Virus record (IMG/VR): IMGVR_UViG_3300032285_002993
Span: 1 to 44,214 of that record
Strand: one strand, 5' to 3'
From: a virus
Length of the DNA stretch: 44,214 nucleotides
This document shows positions 7,097 through 15,246 of the stretch, piece by piece. Within the stretch, counting starts at the first letter, position 1, and each line of letters begins with the position of its first letter. The notes below the pieces were generated by a model, which worked only from the letters and a program-made list of their open reading frames with translations, did not search any database and had not been told where the DNA came from. A program made the translations under genes and the position numbers.

Positions 7097-7400
7097 CACC
7101 ATCTACAAATTGCTCTAATATTGACATCTCAATAAGTGCTAGTCTAACCTTTGTGTTTCCTTCTCCAAGCACTATAACAATTGCTGGATCTTTACCATTT
7201 TTAATTGCATCTGTTGTTGCCTTAGCCCAAACATCTTTATTAATTGTAAAAGATTTTCCTACTTCTTTGAAATCTATTACAAAATTATGCCAAGAGGCAT
7301 CTCCTTTTTGTGTATTTCTTCCAGAATTTTTATGCTGTTTTGCACCTATTCTTTTGCTTTCACTCTTCTCGCTCAAAGTCCTTCTTCTTTCTTCTGGCAA
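7092..7400 (-). CDS. Small PD-(D/E)XK nuclease or resolvase candidate
   Basis: About 94-102 residues. The sequence SGRNTQKGDASW, followed by VIDFKEVGKSF and then WAKATTDAIKNGKDPAIVIV, fits the compact PD-(D/E)XK arrangement of small Holliday-junction-resolvase-like enzymes: acidic Asp in KGD, then D-x-K in IDFK, then the helix and strand that complete the core. The start is uncertain. Only TTG codons are available (7400 or 7376), and both lie inside the end of the zinc-ribbon gene, giving an overlap of 17-41 bases. Its place after RecA and the zinc-ribbon protein supports a recombination role. Catalytic activity is inferred. Confidence 0.6.
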   Translation of the reverse strand: MPEERRRTLSEKSESKRIGAKQHKNSGRNTQKGDASWHNFVIDFKEVGKSFTINKDVWAKATTDAIKNGKDPAIVIVLGEGNTKVRLALIEMSILEQFVDGV

Positions 7401-7536
7401 AACTTACTTTGCTAAGATGCTTTTCTGGACACATCCAAGTAACTTCTTGTGTCTCTGGATAAAGTCTTAAGGTTCCTACTTCTACTTTGCATGTATGGCA
7501 TAAAAATTGTCCACGATAAACTGTGTAGTTAGCCAT
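7360..7536 (-). CDS. Small zinc-ribbon protein downstream of RecA
   Basis: A 58-residue protein from the ATG at 7536, which overlaps the RecA-like stop by 8 bases. It begins MANYTVYRGQFLCHTC with C13-x2-C16, and a second pair is provided by MCPEKH (Cys and His), so one zinc-binding knuckle is likely. The C-terminus is strongly charged (ARRKKKDFEREE). It resembles tiny conserved proteins seen beside recombination genes in other phages, of unknown function. The tight coupling to RecA and to the nuclease candidate suggests an accessory or DNA-binding role in recombination. Confidence 0.78.
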   Translation of the reverse strand: MANYTVYRGQFLCHTCKVEVGTLRLYPETQEVTWMCPEKHLSKVSFARRKKKDFEREE

Positions 7537-8539
7537 TTAATTTGTTCTTTAGTTCTTCTTGCAAACCAAGATCCTCTCTTACTCTGTTGATAAATCCATC
7601 TCTTCCCTGAACCTTAGTACCGTCTGGAAGAAGATACCAAGCACCAGTTCTTTCAACAAGGCCAACTGATTCTGCAGTATCAACCAAATCACCAATTTGA
7701 TCTAATCCTATATGATCTCCCCTAAAGTAAAAATCATATTCTCCTGATTGAAAACCTGGAGATGTCTTAGAAAATTGTAACTCCCACTTAATAGTTCTTC
7801 CAACTTTTTCTTCTATCAACTTATCTCCTACTTGAATCTTGCCCTTAATGGCCTGATTATCTGATTCAGATGAGAATAATTTAATAACGCAAGAAGAATA
7901 GAACTTAGTAGCCTGACCACCAGAAGGCTGCTGGCTAGTATACATAGCATTAATATTATTACGAGACTGAGAAATAAGCACAAGCAAAGTAGGCTTAACT
8001 TTATTATTAGCGTAATTAAGCATCTTCCATGCGTTGCTAAAGTCACGGGATTCTGCTCCAATCTGCTTTGTATTTTCCAAAGCCTTCATCTCATCAGTGT
8101 CCTTTTCAAAATAAATAGCAGGAAGCATTGATGTAATAGAGTCTACCACAATTAAATCAACTCCAGCATTCATAAGTCCAACGCCTACATCTACCATGTC
8201 ACTGATGGTTCTTGCTTGTGAATAAATTAGTTTTTCTGGATCTACCCCCAAAGTTCTTGCCCAGTCCTCTGAGTAAGACATTTCTGAGTCAATCCAAGCA
8301 CATACCTTGCCTTCTGCTTGAGCCATAGCAATCATTTGCAGGCACATAGAGGACTTAGCAGATGACTTGCTACCCCAGATAAGGACCTGTCGTCCGTATG
8401 GCAAACCACCGCCAAGTGCACGATTTAATCCAAAACTAGGAGTTGGTTGGTATTCAAAATTAACCCCTACACCACTACCCAAACGCTTTCTTAGTTTTGG
8501 ATCAAGTTGTGCTAAAACATCATCTACTGTAACAGTCAT
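7529..8539 (-). CDS. recA: RecA/UvsX-like recombinase
   Basis: ATP-dependent strand-exchange protein of 336 residues, expected to form filaments on ssDNA for recombination-dependent replication and repair. The P-loop is GSKSSAKSS at residues 56-64, an unusual version of the bacterial GPESSGKTT, with the Lys and Ser kept. Walker B is LIVVDSI with D133. The region QSRNNINAMYTSQQPSGGQA corresponds to the L1/L2 DNA-binding loops, followed by FYSSCVIKLF. A short C-terminal part (GFINRVREDLGL) completes the protein. The ATG at 8539 follows GGGGTAAG and overlaps the MazG-like stop by one base. It lies between polymerase and nuclease genes. Confidence 0.92.
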   Translation of the reverse strand: MTVTVDDVLAQLDPKLRKRLGSGVGVNFEYQPTPSFGLNRALGGGLPYGRQVLIWGSKSSAKSSMCLQMIAMAQAEGKVCAWIDSEMSYSEDWARTLGVDPEKLIYSQARTISDMVDVGVGLMNAGVDLIVVDSITSMLPAIYFEKDTDEMKALENTKQIGAESRDFSNAWKMLNYANNKVKPTLLVLISQSRNNINAMYTSQQPSGGQATKFYSSCVIKLFSSESDNQAIKGKIQVGDKLIEEKVGRTIKWELQFSKTSPGFQSGEYDFYFRGDHIGLDQIGDLVDTAESVGLVERTGAWYLLPDGTKVQGRDGFINRVREDLGLQEELKNKLNG

Positions 8540-8874
8540 TAAAATCTTACCCCATGCTTTTCTGGTCTAGTTTTATTAAATTCAACCTTTTCTCTTAATG
8601 CTTGGTCTAATGAAAGTCTTGTATATCCAGACTCAACAACACCAGCATAGAGATCAAGTGTTCTAATTAAAATATCTGCAAACTCTTTTGTAATCTCTTC
8701 TTCGCCTTTATCTTTTCTAATTGCTTCCATTACCTCTGTAACTTCTGAAACAATCATCATTAATTGCTTAGCAATAAAGATATCATCAACATCTTCAATT
8801 TCTGGCCAAAATCCTTTAACCACTGCTTGCTTATGCAACTCCATTGCTAAATTGTCAAAAATATTGTCATACAT
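8539..8874 (-). CDS. MazG-like nucleotide pyrophosphohydrolase
   Basis: A 111-residue all-alpha NTP pyrophosphohydrolase candidate, which would hydrolyse (d)NTPs or alarmone-type nucleotides to monophosphates. The metal-binding acidic pattern is visible: SEVTEVMEAIR (E-x3-E) followed by EEITKEFADILIRTLDL (E...E-F-A-D), the usual E-x-x-E then E-x-x-D layout. Length fits phage MazG-type proteins. The ATG at 8874 has GGAGGAT five bases upstream and overlaps the polymerase stop by 8 bases. In phages such enzymes are thought to adjust nucleotide pools or blunt host starvation signalling; which applies here is unknown. Confidence 0.85.
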   Translation of the reverse strand: MYDNIFDNLAMELHKQAVVKGFWPEIEDVDDIFIAKQLMMIVSEVTEVMEAIRKDKGEEEITKEFADILIRTLDLYAGVVESGYTRLSLDQALREKVEFNKTRPEKHGVRF

Positions 8875-11800
8875 TTATATCCTCCAATGTTACTGTCCCA
8901 TCTTTTGTTTTACCAAAACTAAATTTATAGGCCTTACCTTCTTCTAAGTGCATATATGCTTTTGCAAATGCTTGTGGAAATACTGTAACAGAATGTAAAT
9001 CTCTACTAGTATCTGCAAGAGTTAATGATCCCATCTTTTTGCCAGCCTTTGTAATTCTAGGTTTAAAGGATACCACAAACATTTCTTCATCTGTATATGG
9101 CAATTGCTTATAACTTAGAAACTTTACTAAAGCATTAGAAGAACCTTTAATCTCATCTGCAGGAACTGCTGACAAAATCCTATTATCATTTGCAAGAATT
9201 AAATATGTGCGTCCTGTTTCAATAGTTGTTTGTTCTTCATCAAAAATACCAACACTACCAGTTTTATCTAATATCTCTACACGACTCCAACCTTTCCCAC
9301 GCTTAATAGCCTTTACCATTCCCATCAAAATAAAAGATCCCTTTTCTTCAAATGAGTCTACATCTTGAATAAACGCATAATAATGTGACGGAATTGTGAT
9401 GTTAAATTCTGGAAGGTTTAAATATTCATAAATATTTGCTTTAATCTCAGAATCATTTCTTGGATTATCTGGGAATGTTGCTGCACCAATTGCACGAAGT
9501 GCTTGAAGTGCACGACTATTAACTCCATTACCCTTTGTAAAGGTAAACTCTTCTAGTTGTTTATAAGATGTAAATGGTCTTGCTGCAATATACTTTTCAG
9601 CAATGTTAGTTGAAATGTATTTAATTCCTGTAAGACCAAATCTAATACCTTTTCCTTCAATCTTAAAATCAAAATCAGAATCATTAATATGTGGAAGTTT
9701 TACTGGAATTCCAATTCTTTTTGCTTCAATAAGATAGTCAGTTCTATTATCTTTATCTTTTTCATTTTTTAACAAAGCAAACATAAACTCTAAAGGATAA
9801 TAATATTTTAACCATGCTGTCCAGTAAGAGAGTGTTGAGTATGCAACAGCGTGGGATTTATTGAAGGAATATCCTGCGTGTGCTTCAAAATCGTGCCATA
9901 GGTCACGAGCAGCGTTAGGAGCAATATAAGCAGAAGCCCCAGCAACAAACTGGTCTTTGAATTGATCAAACTCTTTAGCATCTTTTTTCTTTCCAATGAT
10001 CTTTCTAACTTTATCTGCTTCCGACATGGACATACCGCCAAGGTGTACGCATGCTTGCATAACTTGTTCTTGATAAAGAACACAGCCATAAGTATCCTCC
10101 GTAAATGGTTTCATAATTTGATGACTATAAGAAACATTTTGTTTTCCATGCTTACGCTCAATATAGTCTTTACCAATTGTATTCATAGCCCCTGGGCGAA
10201 CAAGAGCATTTGATGCAGCAAGTTCGTTAAAATTCTTAACACCCATTTTTACCAATAGATTTGTATATGGGGTTGCTTCACATTGAAAAACACCCTTTGT
10301 ATATCCGCTTGAAAGCATTTCATAAATCTTTGGATCTTCCATGTCTAATGAAAGCAAATCAATTTCTTTATAATGATTTTGCTTAATCATTGAAACAGCA
10401 TCCTGAATAACACTTAAAGTTTTTAATCCCAAAGCATCAATTTTAATCAAGCCAATTCTTTCTGCTTCTTCCATATCAATGCCAACAACTGGAATTCTTT
10501 CATCTGATCCAGTAGAAGATCTTGTTTCTAAAGGAGCATATCTAAAAATAGGATCTTTACTAGTAACTACACCAGCAGCGTGAACTCCAGTACCACGAAT
10601 TCTTCCACGAAGTTGTTCTCCATAAATTTCTACTTCTGGATATTTTTCTCTAAACTCTCTAGTTGTTTTTGATGTACAAAATTCATCCCAAGTGTCTACA
10701 AGTTTTAAAACTTTATTAACATCTGTTAGCGGGATATCAAGAACTCGTGCTACATCTCGAACAACACCCTTATCTTTAAATTCAAGAAAAGTAGCAATAG
10801 ATGCAACATGTCGATATTGTCTAACAAGATAATCTTTCACTTCATCTCTTCTAGAGTCTTGAATATCTGTATCAATATCAGGGAAGTCATTACGCTCTGG
10901 ATTAATAAAACGGAAGAAGAGCAAACCATGCTTAATTGGATCAATATCTGTAATGCCTAATGCATAGCAAACCAAAGATCCTGCAGCAGATCCACGACCA
11001 GGACCAACCATGATTCCTTCTTTTTTTGCCCAAGCAATCATACTTTGTACAACCAAGAAGTACGGAGCAAACTTTTTGTTTTTAATAATTTCAAGTTCTT
11101 CTTCAAGTCTATCTAAATACTCTTGCTTATCTGCTAGGTTTCTATTAGATAAACCCTCAAGAGAAATTGTTCTTAATTCTTTATCTGGACTTTTGTACTG
11201 AACTGGAAGAAGATTAAGTCCTTCTTGAATGTCATAGTCTTCTACTGTATCTGCAAGTAATAGGGTGTTTGAGTATATGTCAGGCCTATCAATACCCTGC
11301 TTTTCCATGGCTTCTTTAATTTCTTCATATGAAAGAAGGTGAATATCAAATTCGTTAAAAGTAATTTGTCGATCATGTCCATAAAGGTAATCTAGTCGCT
11401 CCATCATGTCTGTCTTTTTCTTAGACTTTTCATACGTAGCATCTTTTTCAACTTTGGCGTGAGTATTCATTAAGAGTTTAAACTCTTGAATTTCTCTTTG
11501 TGATTTATCTGAATGATGACAGTCTGGAGTAACAACTACACGAATTTTAAATTCGTCTGCAAGTTCAATTAAATACTTATTAATTTCTGCAGTGTTATGT
11601 GGCATTACCTCAATATAATAATCGTTACCAAAATTTTCTTTAAACCAAGCAATATGCTTTTTTGCAAGTGCAAATTCATTTTCTTCTAGGGCTTTTACAA
11701 TAACACTACTTGGGCAAGCAGAAGTAACAATAATGCCTTCACGATACTTCTTTAAGATTTCAAAATCAAAGCGAGGCTTTTTAAAATAACCATCTGTCCA

Positions 11801-12139
11801 AGCAATTTCGCTAATCTTATTTAAATTTTCCAAACCAATTTTATTCTTGGCTAGAAGGATAATGTGATTATAGACAAGATCTTGCTGACCTTCTCTTTCA
11901 GATTTATCTCTTTTATCGGATATGTCTGAACACATGTATCCTTCTAGACCTAGAATTGGCTTAATGCCCTTCGCTTTTGCAACTCTGTGCAGTTCACGAT
12001 GCCCAGATAATGTACCGTGATCTGTGATAGCCAATGCTGGCATACCCAGTTCAACTGCACGGTCTATGTATTCTTCTGGAGTAGCGACACCATCAAATAA
12101 TGAATAGTGTGTATGGACATGTAAGCCTACGTAGTTCAT
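8867..12139 (-). CDS. dnaE: DNA polymerase III alpha subunit (DnaE-type)
   Basis: The phage replicative polymerase, 1,090 residues from the ATG at 12139 (MNYVGLHVHTHYSL), one base after the SSB stop. An open frame extends to 12214 but overlaps the SSB gene and is not needed. The N-terminal PHP domain has HVHTHYSLFDG, ITDHGTLSG and VTPDCHHSD, so its metal site looks intact and may serve proofreading. The catalytic core shows GPGRGSAAGS (about residue 383), PDIDTDIQDSRRDEV with two catalytic Asp (about 420), and LIKIDALGL with the third. GVFQCE is near 616. A C-terminal OB-fold is suggested by ILMGMVKAIKRGKGW (about 936). No separate epsilon exonuclease is encoded. Confidence 0.95.
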   Translation of the reverse strand: MNYVGLHVHTHYSLFDGVATPEEYIDRAVELGMPALAITDHGTLSGHRELHRVAKAKGIKPILGLEGYMCSDISDKRDKSEREGQQDLVYNHIILLAKNKIGLENLNKISEIAWTDGYFKKPRFDFEILKKYREGIIVTSACPSSVIVKALEENEFALAKKHIAWFKENFGNDYYIEVMPHNTAEINKYLIELADEFKIRVVVTPDCHHSDKSQREIQEFKLLMNTHAKVEKDATYEKSKKKTDMMERLDYLYGHDRQITFNEFDIHLLSYEEIKEAMEKQGIDRPDIYSNTLLLADTVEDYDIQEGLNLLPVQYKSPDKELRTISLEGLSNRNLADKQEYLDRLEEELEIIKNKKFAPYFLVVQSMIAWAKKEGIMVGPGRGSAAGSLVCYALGITDIDPIKHGLLFFRFINPERNDFPDIDTDIQDSRRDEVKDYLVRQYRHVASIATFLEFKDKGVVRDVARVLDIPLTDVNKVLKLVDTWDEFCTSKTTREFREKYPEVEIYGEQLRGRIRGTGVHAAGVVTSKDPIFRYAPLETRSSTGSDERIPVVGIDMEEAERIGLIKIDALGLKTLSVIQDAVSMIKQNHYKEIDLLSLDMEDPKIYEMLSSGYTKGVFQCEATPYTNLLVKMGVKNFNELAASNALVRPGAMNTIGKDYIERKHGKQNVSYSHQIMKPFTEDTYGCVLYQEQVMQACVHLGGMSMSEADKVRKIIGKKKDAKEFDQFKDQFVAGASAYIAPNAARDLWHDFEAHAGYSFNKSHAVAYSTLSYWTAWLKYYYPLEFMFALLKNEKDKDNRTDYLIEAKRIGIPVKLPHINDSDFDFKIEGKGIRFGLTGIKYISTNIAEKYIAARPFTSYKQLEEFTFTKGNGVNSRALQALRAIGAATFPDNPRNDSEIKANIYEYLNLPEFNITIPSHYYAFIQDVDSFEEKGSFILMGMVKAIKRGKGWSRVEILDKTGSVGIFDEEQTTIETGRTYLILANDNRILSAVPADEIKGSSNALVKFLSYKQLPYTDEEMFVVSFKPRITKAGKKMGSLTLADTSRDLHSVTVFPQAFAKAYMHLEEGKAYKFSFGKTKDGTVTLEDINV

Positions 12140-12140
12140 A

Positions 12141-12797
12141 TTACCAGTCAGCGTTAGTTGACGAAGTAACGGAAGGGCTGTCAAAGCCCAAGTAGAACGC
12201 TTCTTGTTCTGCATATGGAATCTTCTTTAGTGCTGACTCCAATGGATAAGGCTCGATATCCTTCCAGTCGAAAGGCTCCTTATCTGGTGCAGATGGAATA
12301 AGTGTGTAATTAGTTTCAGTTCCCTGACCATTACGCTTCAACTTCCATACTACATTTGAGATGCTTCCTGTTTCCAGTGCATATTCACGAATTGTGTTGA
12401 ATGAAGATTGCTTGCTGATACCCATTGACCAAATTGCAACATATGGTGCTTCAATACCATCATCAACAAGAACATTACAATAAAAACGAAGTCGTGCTCT
12501 CCAGCCAGCCTTCGGATCCTTGCGATGCATTTCTTCTGCCCAATCACGGCCTTCTGTGTCCATTGTGTCTACAGCCTTACGCTTGTAGTCCTTTGGGTTT
12601 GTGTGTTCCTTAACAACAAGTGCTAGTCCACGACCTTCATTATAGTTTGCTGAATCTTCATCAAGTTCTTCAATAAAACGAATCTTGACTGATTGGCCAT
12701 CAGCAAGTTTTAGCCAACGAACCTTCGGTCCGCTTTCATCATACTTTGGCTTGTCGAGCAGGGCATTAATGTTTTTGAGTCCCTTTACTACGCTCAT
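12141..12797 (-). CDS. ssb: Single-stranded DNA-binding protein (phage type)
   Basis: A 218-residue protein likely to coat ssDNA at the replication fork. It opens with a basic stretch (MSVVKGLKNINALLDKPKY), followed by an OB-like beta region: VRWLKLADGQSVKIRFIEEL, then RLRFYCNVLV and APYVAIWSMGISKQ. Next come TIREYALETGSISNVVWKLK and a conserved-looking C-terminal part (EPFDWKDIEPYPLE, AFYLGF). It does not match the short bacterial SSB; it resembles gp32-type SSBs of other phages in position and layout. AAGGAG lies upstream of the ATG. GC content is high for this genome (31 of 60 bases at 12481-12540), consistent with strong expression. It is co-transcribed with the polymerase. Confidence 0.72.
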   Translation of the reverse strand: MSVVKGLKNINALLDKPKYDESGPKVRWLKLADGQSVKIRFIEELDEDSANYNEGRGLALVVKEHTNPKDYKRKAVDTMDTEGRDWAEEMHRKDPKAGWRARLRFYCNVLVDDGIEAPYVAIWSMGISKQSSFNTIREYALETGSISNVVWKLKRNGQGTETNYTLIPSAPDKEPFDWKDIEPYPLESALKKIPYAEQEAFYLGFDSPSVTSSTNADW

Positions 12798-12823
12798 ATA
12801 TTCTCCTTCTGTGTTGTGTTGTA

Positions 12824-13768
12824 TTAGTTTAGCATAGACAATATGGATTTGTCAAACTGGAACTCTAAGTTCTTAATAGCCTGATCATCCATATCGCCTA
12901 TGTCTTTGTATTCTTTATTTAGTTGTATAACGGAAACACGAGAGCCTAGTCTTTCAACTATTCTATCTTTCATATTTCCTCCTGCTTCATCATTATCTGC
13001 AATAACGATAATGTTATTGAAATACTTTTGAAGCAATTCTATTTGTATATTAGATACATTAGCACCCAATGTTGCTACCGCTGCAAATCCAACTTGATCT
13101 AAACGAATAGCGTCAAATGAAGATTCTACTACATATACTTTATCAGATTTCTTTACACGATGCAAATTAAAAAGAACTTTGCTTTTTGGCAAACCTGGAG
13201 TATTTTTAAATTCTTTTCCTTCAACAGATCTTCCTACAAACCCAACTGGCACACCTTCAGGACTATGTACTGGAATTGTAACCATATCTTGTTTTTCAGA
13301 ATAACCCAAAGAAAACTTTGTAACTGATTCGCTAGTTAAAAATCTGCTCTTAAAATATTGAACTGCTCTTGGGCTAACAAGTGCTTGATTATTTAATCTT
13401 TTAATAACTAACTCATCAAATGGCTTATAAATTTCTACCACAATAAGTTGTTTATTTATTTCTGTAGTTAAATCACCAACTTGTTCTTTTGTTTTAATAA
13501 ATCGAGCAGCCTCAAAATATGATCTACCAGATATGTGCATTACTAATTCTATTAAGTCAGCAGTTTTTTGACATGAAAAACAAAAAAATAAACCGTTTTC
13601 TTTATGAACTTCTCCCGCTGGAGTTCTATGGTTATTATGGAATGGGCAAAAAACTATATATTGAGAATCAACTTCATTTTGTACATCTAGGCCTGCTCCT
13701 GTAAGGACTCTCTTGATCTGCTCCTTTGAATATACACTGGCCTGTTTCCGTCTATCCCTAAAATCCAT
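12824..13768 (-). CDS. DnaG-type DNA primase
   Basis: Synthesises RNA primers for the phage fork. The 314 residues hold an N-terminal zinc finger with C41-P-F-H44 and C63-F-S-C66 (the CHC2-type layout) and a Toprim domain with VYVVESSFDAI (E215) and IVIADNDEAGG (D258 and D260). It is shorter than bacterial DnaG, and the C-terminal helicase-binding domain seems absent. The start ATG at 13768 (MDFRDRRKQAS) lies 82 bases inside the preceding gene. I keep it because no later ATG precedes the zinc finger and the segment before it (SKEQIKRVLTGAGL) is the usual DnaG-like N-terminal helix. Confidence 0.92.
   Translation of the reverse strand: MDFRDRRKQASVYSKEQIKRVLTGAGLDVQNEVDSQYIVFCPFHNNHRTPAGEVHKENGLFFCFSCQKTADLIELVMHISGRSYFEAARFIKTKEQVGDLTTEINKQLIVVEIYKPFDELVIKRLNNQALVSPRAVQYFKSRFLTSESVTKFSLGYSEKQDMVTIPVHSPEGVPVGFVGRSVEGKEFKNTPGLPKSKVLFNLHRVKKSDKVYVVESSFDAIRLDQVGFAAVATLGANVSNIQIELLQKYFNNIIVIADNDEAGGNMKDRIVERLGSRVSVIQLNKEYKDIGDMDDQAIKNLEFQFDKSILSMLN
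12826..12855 (-). promoter_or_regulatory. Sigma70-type promoter candidate, TTGACA-18-TAAACT
   Basis: On the minus strand a perfect TTGACA (12850-12855) is followed after 18 bases by TAAACT (12826-12831) with TGC before it. The site overlaps the last codons of the primase gene and leaves a leader of about 20-25 bases with AAGGAG before the SSB start. It would drive SSB, DNA polymerase and the genes after them. It matches the candidate at 2615-2643 in both hexamers. Confidence 0.65.
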
Positions 13769-14013
13769 TCGCTTTTCTTTCTCCCTACATATATACCGTA
13801 TACTGTTATCTCAAATTCAAAATATCTTTTTTGTTCATTATAGTCAATTGTAAAGTCTGGGTCAAGTTCAAATTTTGGAACATATCCAGACAACTTCATC
13901 TCCGATACTAATAGTCTAACATACTCCCCTTTGAGTCTGCCAATGGCAGAATCGTCCTGGATGATGCCAGAAAAATTAAATTTCTTAATCGGTTTGTGAT
14001 GAAATGATTCCAC
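13687..14013 (-). CDS. Conserved-looking small protein coupled to primase
   Basis: A 108-residue protein of unknown function, between the DnaB-like helicase and primase genes. It begins MESFHHKPIKKFNF (GTG start at 14013), has an acidic-basic middle (QDDSAIGRLKGEYVRLLV), a beta-rich second half (YFEFEITVYGIYVGRKKSEW) and ends in a basic Arg-Ser tail. There is no Cys cluster or ATPase motif. Its last 82 bases are shared with the primase start in another frame, a long overlap that suggests translational coupling and a helicase-primase partner role (inference). TATAAT lies five bases before the GTG, and no good Shine-Dalgarno is seen. Confidence 0.78.
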   Translation of the reverse strand: MESFHHKPIKKFNFSGIIQDDSAIGRLKGEYVRLLVSEMKLSGYVPKFELDPDFTIDYNEQKRYFEFEITVYGIYVGRKKSEWILGIDGNRPVYIQRSRSRESLQEQA

Positions 14014-14018
14014 ATCCT

Positions 14019-14024
14019 ATTATA
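14019..14024 (-). promoter_or_regulatory. -10 candidate TATAAT before primase block
   Basis: In the 12-base gap after the helicase stop the minus strand reads TATAAT five bases before the GTG at 14013. The position is compatible with a leaderless start; no -35 is recognised and the match could be chance. Confidence 0.3.
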
Positions 14025-14025
14025 A

Positions 14026-15246
14026 CTACTTATCTTCATAATCCTTATACCTGTAGTATCCTTTATCAAAGTCACATTGAACTAAAAAATCACCCATGAA
14101 TCCATTACGATTTTTTCTAAAAGCACATTCGATAATATCGCTATTAGTTGCACGACCTAATGCCAAGACCCAGTCAGCATCATATGCAATCTGACGAGAC
14201 CAAGCAGTTTGACCAAGTGTAGGAACACCGCTAAGATCATTAACATCATCAGGGGTTGCTGAAGAAATAGCAATGATAGGAACTTCTTCACCAATAGCCA
14301 TCAGTTTAAGTTCTCTTGAAAGGTTCTTCATTCGTACCGTTTCATTATCTGATTTTTGATTTGGACTCATCAACTGAAGGTAGTCTACAATTACAAAGTC
14401 TGGTTTATATTGATCAATCTTTCCACGAAGAACTGAAGGGTTAATCTCTCCACCACTGTCATTAGAGATAATGTGGAACTCTGGCTTTCCAGCAAGATTT
14501 TTTGAGTGCCAAGATTTGAGCATATCTAGTTCAATCTCACCATTTGAAATCTTTCTATGTGACCAAAGACCTTCTCCCATGATTGTAAAAACACGGTTTC
14601 TTACTTCTGTCTCTGACATTTCAAGAGAAATAATCATTGGAGACTTGCCCTGTCTCCAAGCCTGTACAGCAAAGTACAAAGCCATCCAAGACTTACCAAT
14701 ACCTGGATATGCTAGGAACACACCCAACTGCCCTGGCATAATTCCTGCAGGCAAATAGTTATCAAATCCTGGAAGATTAGTTTTAATTCCAGTATGCCCC
14801 AAAGCCTGTTGTGCTTTTACATTTTCAAAATAAGCAATTGCTGACTCTAAATCCGTTACATCAATATCACGAATAGCAGAAGTATTCTTTTTGAGTTCAG
14901 ATGTTTGTGTAATCAAATCATTAAGGGCAGTAACACCTTGATTGTTTTGAACATTTGTTGCAGCAGATCTAAGAATATCCTTTAGACTATCGTTTAGGTA
15001 TTCCCCCTGCAACTCTTCTAAATGATGTTTTGTTGCACCAACATTTTTAATTGGTTCAAAGTCTCTAAATTTTTCTGTGACTAATTCTGCTGGTGGAAGC
15101 GAAGAATTATTTTCAAAATAAAGTCTAATAAAATTCCAAATGTCTCCATGAGTTCTAAGTAGATTGTCGACATTTCCCTGAAGAAGAACATGGATTTGCT
15201 TATCCTCTAAAACTGCAGAAATAAGTTTTGCCTCTGTATTATTCAC
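14026..15246 (-). CDS. dnaB: DnaB-type replicative helicase
   Basis: Hexameric fork helicase of 406 residues. The RecA-fold motor has Walker A AYPGIGKSW at residues 179-187, the motif-1a stretch MIISLEMSETEV, Walker B FVIVDYLQLM with D288, and the later DnaB motif ELKLMAIGEEVPIIAIS. The N-terminal 130 residues are helical, matching the DnaB N-terminal domain. It starts at GTG 15246, seven bases after AAGGAG, and overlaps the upstream small gene by 8 bases. Its neighbours, primase and two small proteins, make this the core of the replisome. Confidence 0.93.
   Translation of the reverse strand: MNNTEAKLISAVLEDKQIHVLLQGNVDNLLRTHGDIWNFIRLYFENNSSLPPAELVTEKFRDFEPIKNVGATKHHLEELQGEYLNDSLKDILRSAATNVQNNQGVTALNDLITQTSELKKNTSAIRDIDVTDLESAIAYFENVKAQQALGHTGIKTNLPGFDNYLPAGIMPGQLGVFLAYPGIGKSWMALYFAVQAWRQGKSPMIISLEMSETEVRNRVFTIMGEGLWSHRKISNGEIELDMLKSWHSKNLAGKPEFHIISNDSGGEINPSVLRGKIDQYKPDFVIVDYLQLMSPNQKSDNETVRMKNLSRELKLMAIGEEVPIIAISSATPDDVNDLSGVPTLGQTAWSRQIAYDADWVLALGRATNSDIIECAFRKNRNGFMGDFLVQCDFDKGYYRYKDYEDK

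Noticed and set aside
12140-12214. A longer N-terminus of the DNA polymerase
   Set aside because: It overlaps the SSB gene in another frame, and PHP domains start a few residues before the HVHTH motif, fitting the ATG at 12139.
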